A stretch of 64,000 nucleotides of DNA from an uncultured Paracoccaceae bacterium (lineage in GTDB: Bacteria > Pseudomonadota > Alphaproteobacteria > Rhodobacterales > Rhodobacteraceae), in assembly GCA_947494445.1 (NCBI GenBank), contig CANLVD010000003.1, forward strand, positions 248,001-312,000, in the 5' to 3' direction. Below the pieces are notes generated by a model. The model was not told the origin of the DNA and made no database searches. It saw only the letters and a list, made by a program, of their open reading frames with translations. The position numbers and the translations under genes are program-made. Positions 50,284 to 59,236 of this stretch are shown here, one piece after another (within the stretch, counting starts at the first letter, position 1; each line of letters starts with the position of its first letter).

Positions 50284-51177
50284 ATGTCTATTATTGCACC
50301 CGAAATAGAGATGGTGGACCGCTCCACCCGGTCCATCCGGTATCTGGAGCATGGCTGGCCATCCGAGTTGTGCCGCTGGCATGCCCATGAGGAGTATGAA
50401 CTGCATCTTGTGGTCGAGACCCGTGGCAAGGCCTTTGTCGGCGACTATATCGGCGACTTCAAGGAAGGCGATCTGTTCATGACGGGGCCGAACCTGCCGC
50501 ACAACTGGATCACCGATCAGGTCTGGTCCGAGCCGGTCGAGACCCGCGACATGCTGGTTCAGTTCAGCCACGACAGTGTCGAAAAGCTGGCCGAGGGCTT
50601 TCCCGAGTTTTCGCAGGTGGCCCATATGCTTCAACTGGCCCAGTCCGGCATCCAGTTTGAAGGTTTCAACCCGACTTTCGCGCGGGGGCATCTGGAAAGC
50701 ATCCGCGACACCAAGGGGGCCGAACGCATTCTGGCCTTCGTACGGTTTCTGGTCCGCCTGAATGAGCATGCAGAGAAGAAAACCCTGTCGGCCACCAAGC
50801 TGATCAAACCACAGGGCGACAGCAAACACGCGCGCATCGGCAAGGTCGTCGATTATCTGGTGGAGAACTTCAAGGAAGAGTTCTCGGTCGCTCAGGCCGC
50901 TGACATGGCAGGCATGACCCATGTGACCTTCAGCCGAAATTTCCAGACCGTGACGGGCAACGGATTCGTCGAGTTTGTGAACCGCGTGCGCATTGGGCAG
51001 GCCTGCGGCATGCTATATGCCACTGACGAGCAGGTGACGATGATCGCCCAAAAGGCCGGGTTCAAGAACCTTGCCAATTTCAACCGGCACTTTCTGAAGG
51101 TCAAAGGCATGACGCCGTCAGAGTACCGGGACACGGCCCGCAAAGATCTGGTCCCAAATATGGATCCAGCCTCATGA
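50284..51177 (+). CDS. AraC-family transcriptional regulator of the polyol operon
   Basis: 297 residues: an N-terminal cupin-type sensing domain (about 20-150, with CRWHAHEEYELHLVVE) and a C-terminal double helix-turn-helix (about 195-290, including FSVAQAADMAGMTHVTFSRN and MIAQKAGFKNLANFNRHF). Start 50284 has AGGTGA upstream. It overlaps mtlK by 4 bp, so sensor and catabolic enzyme are co-translated. It probably activates the operon in response to mannitol or sorbitol through the repeats upstream of smoE (inference). Confidence 0.9.
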   Translation: MSIIAPEIEMVDRSTRSIRYLEHGWPSELCRWHAHEEYELHLVVETRGKAFVGDYIGDFKEGDLFMTGPNLPHNWITDQVWSEPVETRDMLVQFSHDSVEKLAEGFPEFSQVAHMLQLAQSGIQFEGFNPTFARGHLESIRDTKGAERILAFVRFLVRLNEHAEKKTLSATKLIKPQGDSKHARIGKVVDYLVENFKEEFSVAQAADMAGMTHVTFSRNFQTVTGNGFVEFVNRVRIGQACGMLYATDEQVTMIAQKAGFKNLANFNRHFLKVKGMTPSEYRDTARKDLVPNMDPAS

Positions 51178-52595
51178 ACAGCGCGACCCACACACCGGTT
51201 TCGGCAACCAGCTATGACCGGTCCGCCTGTCAGGTGGGCGTGGTTCATCTGGGGTTCGGCGCGTTTCACCGGGCGCATCAGGCGGTCTATCTGGATGACT
51301 ATATGGACATCACGGGCGATCTTGCCTGGGGTATTGCTGCCGTCAATCTGCGCAAGACGGAAACTTCTCAATTCAACGATGCCAAGTTGGACATCGAACG
51401 TCATGATGGATACTTTCTGAAATCCCATGCAGCAAATGGTCTTGTATCTTTGCGCCGGGTGCGCAGCCATGTCCGCTTTGCCGACTGGAGTATTGAGACT
51501 GATATGGCAGAGGAGCTGCTGGCCGCGCCATCTGTCCATCTGGTGACCATCACCGTCACCGAAAGCGGATACTACACAGATCCAAACGGTGCACTGAACA
51601 CAACCGAGCCGACGATCACATCTGAAATCAATGGCGAGACCTCAAAAAGCGTCTACGCCTATCTCAGAGGCGCTTTGCGCAGGCGGATGAAATCGACCGG
51701 CAATCCTTTGACAATCGCCTGCTGTGACAACATCCGCCAGAACGGTAAGATGCTGAAGCGCAACCTCAGCGCTTATCTGAGCGCCTTTGGTGACGTTGAA
51801 TTGGCACGTTGGGTTGATGGCAATGTGGCTTTCCCTTGTTCAATGGTCGACCGGATTACACCACGCAGCCCGCGTGAGCTGAGCGTGGAAATGTCCGCTC
51901 TGATCGGACAGACGGTAAAGTCACCGATCATGGCTGAAGATTTCTCTCAATGGGTTTTGCAGTCAAAATTTGCAGCCAAGATGCCTGACCTTGCGCGGGC
52001 TGGTGTGACAGTGACCGCTGAGGTTGATCCCTATGAGGAAACCAAGATCCGGGTCCTCAATGGCGGACACACAGCACTTGCCTATTTTGCTGCACTTAAA
52101 GGTGTTGAAACCTTTGACGCAGCTATGCGCGATCCGGATCTCTACCATCATTTCAGGGCCTTCGAGGCAGAAGAAGTTCTGCCCGCTCTGCGCCTGAACT
52201 TGCCTTTCTCAAAGACCGAGTATCTGGACAGCATCGATCGTCGTTTCGGCAACCGGGCCATCGGTGACACGGTGGCACGCATCTGTGCCGATGGCATGGC
52301 AAAGTTTCAAATTTTCATTCGTCCCACGCTTGAGGGTTGTCTGGAACAGAGGATCTTGCCCAACCACGCCATCCGCAGCATTGCTGCCTGGTTTGTGTTT
52401 GCCCGCCATGTGCAAGCCGGCAAGATCTCATTCGAATATGTCGAGCCTAATTGGGGTGATCTTTCAGCGCTGTTGAACTCTGACGCCTTTGTCACCTCTG
52501 GGCATTTGTGGGGGGACCTGCCCCGACGTTTCCCTGAATTTTCTGAAACCCTTCGCCTTGAAATCACTGAATTGGAGATGAAATGGCCGGTCTGA
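51174..52595 (+). CDS. mtlK: Polyol (mannitol-type) 2-dehydrogenase
   Basis: 473 residues of the long-chain mannitol dehydrogenase family. The NAD-binding N-terminus has VVHLGFGAFHRAHQAVYLDD, followed by ITVTESGYYTDPNG and, in the catalytic part, KIRVLNGGHTALAYF with the family Lys (in KIRVLNGGH). It oxidises mannitol to fructose, or related polyols. It overlaps both the regulator gene and smoK. Confidence 0.92.
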   Translation: MNSATHTPVSATSYDRSACQVGVVHLGFGAFHRAHQAVYLDDYMDITGDLAWGIAAVNLRKTETSQFNDAKLDIERHDGYFLKSHAANGLVSLRRVRSHVRFADWSIETDMAEELLAAPSVHLVTITVTESGYYTDPNGALNTTEPTITSEINGETSKSVYAYLRGALRRRMKSTGNPLTIACCDNIRQNGKMLKRNLSAYLSAFGDVELARWVDGNVAFPCSMVDRITPRSPRELSVEMSALIGQTVKSPIMAEDFSQWVLQSKFAAKMPDLARAGVTVTAEVDPYEETKIRVLNGGHTALAYFAALKGVETFDAAMRDPDLYHHFRAFEAEEVLPALRLNLPFSKTEYLDSIDRRFGNRAIGDTVARICADGMAKFQIFIRPTLEGCLEQRILPNHAIRSIAAWFVFARHVQAGKISFEYVEPNWGDLSALLNSDAFVTSGHLWGDLPRRFPEFSETLRLEITELEMKWPV

Positions 52596-53617
52596 CTCTG
52601 CGCGATGTGCGCAAAAGCTATGGTGCCACGCAAGTCATGCATGGCGTTGATCTTGATATCGATGACGGAGAGTTCGTCGTTTTCGTCGGCCCGTCGGGCT
52701 GTGGGAAATCCACTCTGCTGCGGATGATCGCAGGGCTGGAAGAAATCTCCGACGGCAGTGTTGCCATCGGGGAGACCCAGGTCAATGACGTGGCCGCTTC
52801 GAAACGTGGCGTAGCGATGGTTTTCCAGACCTATGCGCTTTACCCCCATATGACCGTGTTCAAGAACATGGCGTTCGGTCTGAAACAGGCGAAAACCGAT
52901 CCCGAGGAAATTGACCGGCGGGTGAATGCTGCGGCTGAGATCCTGCAGATCACCGATTACCTGGACCGCAGTCCTCGCAACCTGTCCGGTGGTCAGCGCC
53001 AGCGGGTGGCCATTGGCCGTGCCATTGTGCGTGACCCCAAGGTGTTCCTGTTTGACGAACCACTGTCTAATCTCGATGCCGCCCTGCGGGTTCAGACCCG
53101 GTTGGAAATCGCGCGTCTGCACGAGCGCCTCAAGACGACCATGATCTATGTGACCCATGATCAGGTCGAAGCGATGACGTTGGCCGACAAGATCGTTGTG
53201 CTGCGCGATGGCCGTATCGAGCAAACCGGCTCGCCCATCGAGTTGTACGAACGCCCAGCCAATGCCTTTGTTGCACAGTTCATTGGCAGCCCGAAAATGA
53301 ATTTCTTCTCCACCGCCGATCTGGCCAGCGGTGCGGCTGCACATCTGGGACGCGAAGTTGCTGGTGACGAACATGTTGGACTGCGACCTGAACACATGGT
53401 GCCAACGTCAGACGCGTCAGCCGTGGTCAGCGGAACGCTGGAACTGGTTGAAAATCTGGGCGAATATGCGCTTGTCCATATGATCACAGCCGCAGGCACA
53501 GAGTTCATCGCAAAAACTGAAAAGCCACCGGCAACCAACAAGGGTGAAACACTGGGCTTTACCATCAAGCCCGAACTCGCCCATTACTTTGATCAGGAAA
53601 CCGGCCTGAGACGGTAA
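52583..53617 (+). CDS. smoK: Polyol ABC transporter ATPase (SmoK/UgpC family)
   Basis: 344 residues: Walker A GPSGCGKSTLLRMI, signature LSGGQRQRVAIG, Walker B VFLFDEPLSNLDA and the CUT1 C-terminal TOBE-type regulatory domain (about 235-344). It energises SmoFG. The ATG lies inside the mtlK 3' end (13-bp overlap) with its own GGAG. Last gene of the operon. Confidence 0.93.
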   Translation: MAGLTLRDVRKSYGATQVMHGVDLDIDDGEFVVFVGPSGCGKSTLLRMIAGLEEISDGSVAIGETQVNDVAASKRGVAMVFQTYALYPHMTVFKNMAFGLKQAKTDPEEIDRRVNAAAEILQITDYLDRSPRNLSGGQRQRVAIGRAIVRDPKVFLFDEPLSNLDAALRVQTRLEIARLHERLKTTMIYVTHDQVEAMTLADKIVVLRDGRIEQTGSPIELYERPANAFVAQFIGSPKMNFFSTADLASGAAAHLGREVAGDEHVGLRPEHMVPTSDASAVVSGTLELVENLGEYALVHMITAAGTEFIAKTEKPPATNKGETLGFTIKPELAHYFDQETGLRR

Positions 53618-53771
53618 GTATCAATGACGCCCGCGGCTCATGTGCATTTCGGCTGGTCGCGGGCAATTCAGTACTCTTACATTTGATGTTCAAGCCACCA
53701 AGCTTGACGGCCTGTCATTTTCATGGCTTGAGGCAAAGCCTTGAAACCCGAAAAGAGGACAGGCCGCGACG

Positions 53772-54677
53772 GTGACCAAGCACGTGCTGATATGTGGCCC
53801 GACCGCATCTGGTAAATCCGGACTGGCATTGGCCATCGCTGAGCGTTTTGGCGGCAGCATTGTCAATGCCGATGCCTTGCAGGTCTATGAGAATTGGTCC
53901 GTCCTGACGGCCCGACCGCAGACAGATGATCTGGCGAAGGCACCGCACGCGCTTTACGGCCATGTCGCTCATGATGCCCCCTATTCCGTGGGTCATTGGT
54001 TGCGCGAGGTCTCAGACCAGTTGAAGTCCTCCGGGCGACTGATCATCGTGGGTGGCACGGGGCTTTACCTGTCCAGTCTTTTGACCGGCCTCTCAGAGAT
54101 ACCCTCGATTTCCAAGGCAGTCAGGGATCAGGGCGATGCAATTCGCACGCTCGGTAACTTGCAGGTGTTTCTGGATGTGCTGGAGGCGCTAGACCCTGAT
54201 ACATTTGCAAAAATAGACCAGCATAACGGTATGCGCCTTCAACGTGCCTGGGAGGTTCTGACGGAGACAGGACGTCCGCTGTCTGAATGGCAGCAAGTCA
54301 CGACACCCCCGCTGATTGCGCGCAACAACGCCCATTGTATTTCTGTGACAGCTCCCGTCGAGCAGTTGAATTCCCGGATCAAAACGCGGTTCAACGCCAT
54401 GCTGGACTTGGGTGCATTGGAGGAAGTGCGCAGCAATCTGGAGCGTGGCTGGCAGCCAGACTTGCCGTCTTCACGCGCGTTGGGAGCCGCGGAGCTGATG
54501 GCCTACCTGACCGACAAAATGACCTTGGAAGACGCCATCGAAAGGGCATGCATCGCCACAAGACAATATGCAAAACGACAGCGCACGTGGTTTCGGGGAC
54601 GCATGGGCGACTGGACGGAATTCCAAAGCGGCACTGCGCCTGACAGCTTGTTGAAAACCTTGGATCAGGTGGATTGA
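53772..54677 (+). CDS. miaA: tRNA dimethylallyltransferase
   Basis: 301 residues starting at GTG with GAGGACAGG upstream. The P-loop GPTASGKSG (9-17), NADALQVYENW, VGGTGLYLSSLLTGL and a C-terminal RQYAKRQRTWFRG are diagnostic. It adds dimethylallyl to A37 of UNN-decoding tRNAs. Its last 13 bp overlap the convergent hflX gene. Confidence 0.95.
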   Translation: MTKHVLICGPTASGKSGLALAIAERFGGSIVNADALQVYENWSVLTARPQTDDLAKAPHALYGHVAHDAPYSVGHWLREVSDQLKSSGRLIIVGGTGLYLSSLLTGLSEIPSISKAVRDQGDAIRTLGNLQVFLDVLEALDPDTFAKIDQHNGMRLQRAWEVLTETGRPLSEWQQVTTPPLIARNNAHCISVTAPVEQLNSRIKTRFNAMLDLGALEEVRSNLERGWQPDLPSSRALGAAELMAYLTDKMTLEDAIERACIATRQYAKRQRTWFRGRMGDWTEFQSGTAPDSLLKTLDQVD

Positions 54678-55927
54678 AACGCCTCGAACCGGTCCTTCTG
54701 AAGCTTGGTCCAACTGACATCAAGCTCAAACCCTTCGTCGGTCTGCTCTTCCGAAGTTACCAGATTTTGCTCAAACAACCATGCACGCGCACGGCCCTGC
54801 GCATATGACAAAACCAGATTTTCATGCAGGATCGTGTCGGTAAGCGCCGTCTCAATCGCGCTCAGCAGTTCCGGGACACCGGCACCTGTGACGGCGGAAA
54901 CCGCGAAGTTCTGGTCCTGACGGTCAGCCAGGTTCTGAAGGCTTGCAAGCGCATCGTCAGACATCAGATCGGTCTTGTTCCAGACCTCAAGCATCTTGTC
55001 CTGTCGGTCCTCGCCAATCCCGAGATCCGTCAGGATGTTGCGCACATCTTCGGCCTGAGCCTCCGTTTCCGGATGCTGAATATCACGCACGTGCAGTACA
55101 AGATCTGCGTCCAGAACCTCCTCAAGCGTGGCCCTGAAGGCTGCGACCAGCTGTGTCGGCAGTTCCGATATGAACCCAACCGTATCTGACAGGATAACCT
55201 GCGCCCCTTCTGGCAACTCAAGTGCACGCATTGTCGGATCAAGGGTTGCAAACAGCATGTCCTTGGCTTCAACATCTGCACCCGTCAGGCGATTGAAAAG
55301 TGTGGACTTTCCAGCGTTCGTATACCCAACGAGCGCAACAATCGGATAGGGAACCTTTTTGCGTGCGGCCCTGTGCAAACCACGGGTCTTCACAACCTTG
55401 GTCAGCGCTTTCTTGATCCGCAGAATTTGCTCGTTAATCGCACGTCTGTCCGCCTCGATCTGGGTCTCGCCGGGTCCACCAACGAAACCGAGACCTCCGC
55501 GCTGACGCTCAAGGTGGGTCCAGCTGCGCACCAGACGCGACTTGGCATAGTTCAGATGGGCAAGCTCAACCTGCAACACGCCTTCACGCGTGGCCGCCCG
55601 GTCGCCAAAAATTTCGAGAATAAGACCGGTCCGATCCAGGATCTTGACCTTCCACGCACGTTCCAGATTGCGCTGCTGGATCGGTGAAAGTGGCCCATCG
55701 AATATCACCAACCCGATGTCATCGGCCGCGCAAAGCGCTCCCAATTCTTCGACTTTACCGGATCGGAACAACGTACCAGCCACAGGTTTTGAGACCGGCA
55801 CGACGAAGCTTGCCACAACCTCAAGGTCCAAGGCTTCGGTCAGGCTGACCGCCTCTTCAAGTGCATTTTCAGGGGCGCGACGCTGGTCGCGCCCATAGAT
55901 GTCAGGATGAAGAACGAGCGTGCGCAA
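54665..55927 (-). CDS. hflX: GTPase HflX
   Basis: 420 residues. The N-terminal HflX domain (about 20-190, GTLFRSGKVEEL and GGPGETQIEADRR) precedes a GTPase domain: G1 GYTNAGKSTLFN, G3 SDTVGF, G4 NKTD. It splits stalled ribosomes under stress. The start is TTG 55927, 8 bp after hfq; no better start fits the conserved N-terminus. Hfq-hflX order is common in proteobacteria. Confidence 0.95.
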   Translation of the reverse strand: MRTLVLHPDIYGRDQRRAPENALEEAVSLTEALDLEVVASFVVPVSKPVAGTLFRSGKVEELGALCAADDIGLVIFDGPLSPIQQRNLERAWKVKILDRTGLILEIFGDRAATREGVLQVELAHLNYAKSRLVRSWTHLERQRGGLGFVGGPGETQIEADRRAINEQILRIKKALTKVVKTRGLHRAARKKVPYPIVALVGYTNAGKSTLFNRLTGADVEAKDMLFATLDPTMRALELPEGAQVILSDTVGFISELPTQLVAAFRATLEEVLDADLVLHVRDIQHPETEAQAEDVRNILTDLGIGEDRQDKMLEVWNKTDLMSDDALASLQNLADRQDQNFAVSAVTGAGVPELLSAIETALTDTILHENLVLSYAQGRARAWLFEQNLVTSEEQTDEGFELDVSWTKLQKDRFEAFQST

Positions 55928-55935
55928 TGCGTCCG

Positions 55936-56175
55936 TCAGTTGCTTTCCTCACCATCATACAAGGTCACGGGCTGTGACGGCATGATGGTTGAGATTGCGT
56001 GCTTGTAAACAAGCTGGGACTGGCCATCACGGCGCAGCAATGTGCAAAAATTGTCAAACCAAGTGATCACGCCCTGCAGCTTGACCCCATTTACAAGAAA
56101 AATAGTCACCGGTATCTTGCTTTTGCGCACATTGTTCAAAAATGCGTCCTGCAAGTTTTGTTTGTCACCAGCCAT
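55936..56175 (-). CDS. hfq: RNA chaperone Hfq
   Basis: 79 residues. The Sm1 core ([20 protein letters not shown]) and Sm2 motif ([11 protein letters not shown]) are present, with a short C-terminal tail typical of alphaproteobacteria. It forms a hexamer that pairs small RNAs with mRNAs. It has its own 144-bp upstream region, which contains a short palindrome. Confidence 0.97.
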   Translation of the reverse strand: MAGDKQNLQDAFLNNVRKSKIPVTIFLVNGVKLQGVITWFDNFCTLLRRDGQSQLVYKHAISTIMPSQPVTLYDGEESN

Positions 56176-56319
56176 CAGATAAGCCTTTTGTTTTTTTGGA
56201 CACTTTCAAAGAAATACGTGTCGCGTCGGATGCGATAACTATGGATGTGCACTGCACAAATTTCCAGTGGGAAACGCAAAACAATATTGCCAATGTGACC
56301 TCTATGCCGATTGATCCGA

Positions 56320-57834
56320 TCAATCTCCCCACAAGAAGGGGTTGAGAAGCGCCACAAAAACCAGAATCTCAAGCCGCCCCACAACCATGGCAACGGACAG
56401 CACTGCCAGTTCCGTAGTTGAAAGCATGCCATAGGTGTTGGCACTGCCCAGAACAGAAGCCGCTGGCCCGGTGTTGGTCAGCGTTGCGACAGAAAACGCA
56501 AGCGCGTCTTCAAATCCGTTGCCCAAAAGGCTGAGCAGCGTCATGGTCAGCGCGATCGACAGGGTAAAGAGCATCAGAAAGATCCACGCGATATAGGCCC
56601 CTTCCCGGCGGATCCGGCGCGCTGTCATCCCGGCCCCACCTACCGAGCTGGGGTGGATCAGGCGGCGCATCTCGCGCACACCATGTTTGTAAAGCGCGTA
56701 GACCCTGAGAAGTTTGATCCCGCCTGCCGTTGTCGCCACACCACCGCCCATGATGCACAGGCCCAGCAGGATGACACCGGGTGTGGACAGGCCGGACCAG
56801 CCCTGTGCGGCCGCCCAGTCGCGGCTTTCCAGACCAAAGGTGCTCAGATAGGACGTGGTCGTGAACAGTGACCCCCAGAAGGCGGTCAGCGCACCGCCGA
56901 GGTTCTGCTGATCATCCACCTCGACCGCACCAAGAAAGTGACGCAGCACCAGAAGCGACGGGATCACAAGGATGCAAGCCAAGGCCAGTTTCAGCTCTGG
57001 ATCATTCAGGTTGGCTTTCAGGATGGTCTGTCGTTGCAGATCGGCAAAGCCCTTACGGCTGAGCGCCAGGAGCAGGAACAGAAGCAAGAGCCCCTCACCT
57101 GCATAGCCAGAGCCGGTCTCGCTCAGATCGCTGAGCGGCGTGATGCCACTGGTCGCGACCACTGACATGGCATGGCAAACAGCCACAAAGGCGCGGTCTC
57201 CGAGAACCATCAACAGGATAGCGGCACAGGCTGTGACCAGAACATAGATCGGGATCAACGAGCGCAGCAAGTTCTCAAACCGGTTTTCCAGCACACTGTG
57301 ACTGATGGTTCCACGGTGCAGGACTGCCTGTTTGTGCCCAGCGACGGTCGCCTCGATTTCAAACCCACCGAGTTTCATCGGTTCAAGGATCGCCAGCGCC
57401 GCAAAAATCGTCATGAATCCTCCGGCCCAACCGACCACAGCCCGCCACAGATGGATCGGCTCGGCCACCCGGTCCGGATCAGGCAGGATGGTCGCGCCAG
57501 TTGTGGTAAGCGATGACAGCATCTCGAAATAGGACTGCGCGTAGGAGATCGAGGGAACCAGATGATTGACCGGCAGAGCCATGGCCAGAGGCAACAGGAA
57601 ATATGCCCCCACCAGACTGAACAGTTGATAGCGCGAGGACAGACGGTGCTTGTGGCCCATTGTACCCAGTCCAAGCATCATCCCGATGATGATGAAAAAC
57701 AGGCTGTGGTAAAGAAATGTTCTGGCCACAAGCCAGTCTTCCAGCCTCGCTGCATGCAGGCTTGGCACCATCATCGCCACGGCCGTCGCCAGCAGCAGGA
57801 TCACGATGACAGGAAACTGGCGGAGCAGGTTCAT
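56320..57834 (-). CDS. trkH: Trk potassium transporter membrane subunit TrkH
   Basis: 504 residues with four pore-loop repeats. Selectivity-filter-like loops include SLTTTGATILPD, SVVATSGITPLSD, FTTTSYLSTFGLE and TLTNTGPAASVLG. It imports K+ and is gated by TrkA, whose gene ends 3 bp upstream. Confidence 0.94.
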   Translation of the reverse strand: MNLLRQFPVIVILLLATAVAMMVPSLHAARLEDWLVARTFLYHSLFFIIIGMMLGLGTMGHKHRLSSRYQLFSLVGAYFLLPLAMALPVNHLVPSISYAQSYFEMLSSLTTTGATILPDPDRVAEPIHLWRAVVGWAGGFMTIFAALAILEPMKLGGFEIEATVAGHKQAVLHRGTISHSVLENRFENLLRSLIPIYVLVTACAAILLMVLGDRAFVAVCHAMSVVATSGITPLSDLSETGSGYAGEGLLLLFLLLALSRKGFADLQRQTILKANLNDPELKLALACILVIPSLLVLRHFLGAVEVDDQQNLGGALTAFWGSLFTTTSYLSTFGLESRDWAAAQGWSGLSTPGVILLGLCIMGGGVATTAGGIKLLRVYALYKHGVREMRRLIHPSSVGGAGMTARRIRREGAYIAWIFLMLFTLSIALTMTLLSLLGNGFEDALAFSVATLTNTGPAASVLGSANTYGMLSTTELAVLSVAMVVGRLEILVFVALLNPFLWGD

Positions 57835-57837
57835 GGG

Positions 57838-59214
57838 TTAGAAGAAATCGATCGAGACCTGGAACAAGTGTTCCACGCGCGCAACATCCTGCCTAAGCGT
57901 AAAGACGGTCAGTCTGTCGCCTTCCTCGATGCGGGTATCACCGCGCGGCACGACCACCTTCCCCTCTTTCAGGATCGCGCCAACGAGCGCGCCCTCCGGC
58001 CAGTCCGCATCCCGCAACAGTTTGCCCGCGATGGAGGATGTGCTGAGCACTTGGGCCTCCAGCACCTCAGCTTCACCATCGCCAACTGAATAGACCGCCG
58101 AAATCCGGCCATGCCGAATATGGCGCAAGATGGAAGAGACAGTGGTTGCCCTTGGGTTAATGTAAGCGTCGATGTGAAGCGGCTCCATCAACGGGATCAG
58201 GGAAGGGTCGTTGACCAGACAGATGACCAACGGACATCCACTTGATTTGGCTCGCGTCGCCGTCAGCAGGTTGGTCTTGTCATCGTCTGTCAGGGCCAGA
58301 AGCGCATCGGCGGAATGCAGATTGGCCTCTTCCAGAAGGTTCATGTCCAGACCATCGCCATTGAGCACGATCGTACGATCAAGCGCATCGGCGGCAGCCT
58401 CGGCCACGGCCCGGTTCAACTCGATCACCTTGATGCGGATCTTATCGGGCTTTGCCTCCAGCGATTTCGCAACACCCAGTCCGACATTGCCGCCACCCAC
58501 AATGATCACCCTTGAAGCCCGACGGTTCTTCTTGCCAAAGATTTCCATCGTCCGGTCCACGTCTTCCCTGGCACTGAACAGATAGATCTGATCACCGACA
58601 TAAAGCTGGTCGGACGGCTCGACCGCAAAAAGCTTGCCCTCACGGCGAATGCCCACAACCACGGCACGCAGGGTCGAGAAGAGTTCGGACAATTGCCTGA
58701 GCGGCGTGTTGACAACCGGGCAGCCCTCGTCAATCGAAAGGCCGATCAACTGCGCCTTGTCGTCAAGAAAACTTTCCGTATCGAAAGCCGCAGTCGCGGA
58801 CAACCGGCGCAGGGCAGCCTCGGCAACCTCACGCTCGGGCGAAATGACCACGTCAATGGGCAGATGATCGCGCCGGTAAAGGTCCGAATAGATCGCATCG
58901 AGATAGGATTGCGTGCGCAGACGGGCCACCTTTCGCGGGATCGCAAAGATCGAATGGGCAACCTGACAGGTCACCATGTTGACCTCATCGGACTGGGTGG
59001 CCGCGATGATCATATCCGCATCACGCGCCCCTGCCCGGTCCAGAATATCGGGATGGGACGCATAGCCCGAAATCCCGCTGACATCGAGCGCTTCGGTGAT
59101 CCGTCGGATCAGATTGGGCTGGTTGTCGATGACGGTGACATCATTGGCTTCGGTCGACAATTGGCGGGCCAATTGCCAACCGACCTGCCCGGCCCCACAG
59201 ATGATGATTTTCAT
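57838..59214 (-). CDS. trkA: Trk system regulatory subunit TrkA
   Basis: 458 residues, two tandem RCK modules. The Rossmann motifs IICGAGQVGWQLA (near the N-terminus) and IIVGGGNVGLGVA (about 232) are each followed by a TrkA-C domain. It is cytosolic and binds NAD(H)/ATP to gate TrkH. It lies between ntrX and trkH in the block conserved across Rhodobacteraceae. Confidence 0.95.
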   Translation of the reverse strand: MKIIICGAGQVGWQLARQLSTEANDVTVIDNQPNLIRRITEALDVSGISGYASHPDILDRAGARDADMIIAATQSDEVNMVTCQVAHSIFAIPRKVARLRTQSYLDAIYSDLYRRDHLPIDVVISPEREVAEAALRRLSATAAFDTESFLDDKAQLIGLSIDEGCPVVNTPLRQLSELFSTLRAVVVGIRREGKLFAVEPSDQLYVGDQIYLFSAREDVDRTMEIFGKKNRRASRVIIVGGGNVGLGVAKSLEAKPDKIRIKVIELNRAVAEAAADALDRTIVLNGDGLDMNLLEEANLHSADALLALTDDDKTNLLTATRAKSSGCPLVICLVNDPSLIPLMEPLHIDAYINPRATTVSSILRHIRHGRISAVYSVGDGEAEVLEAQVLSTSSIAGKLLRDADWPEGALVGAILKEGKVVVPRGDTRIEEGDRLTVFTLRQDVARVEHLFQVSIDFF

Positions 59215-59236
59215 GAGCCTGTCCTAACCGGTGCCA

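Noticed and set aside
53629-53664. Terminator after smoK (GCCCGCG...CGCGGGC)
   Set aside because: The 7-bp stem has a 22-base loop and no T-run, so support is too weak.
56310-56324. Fnr-type box (ATTGATCCGATCAAT) downstream of trkH
   Set aside because: The spacer between TTGAT and ATCAA is three bases instead of four and it overlaps the trkH 3' end.
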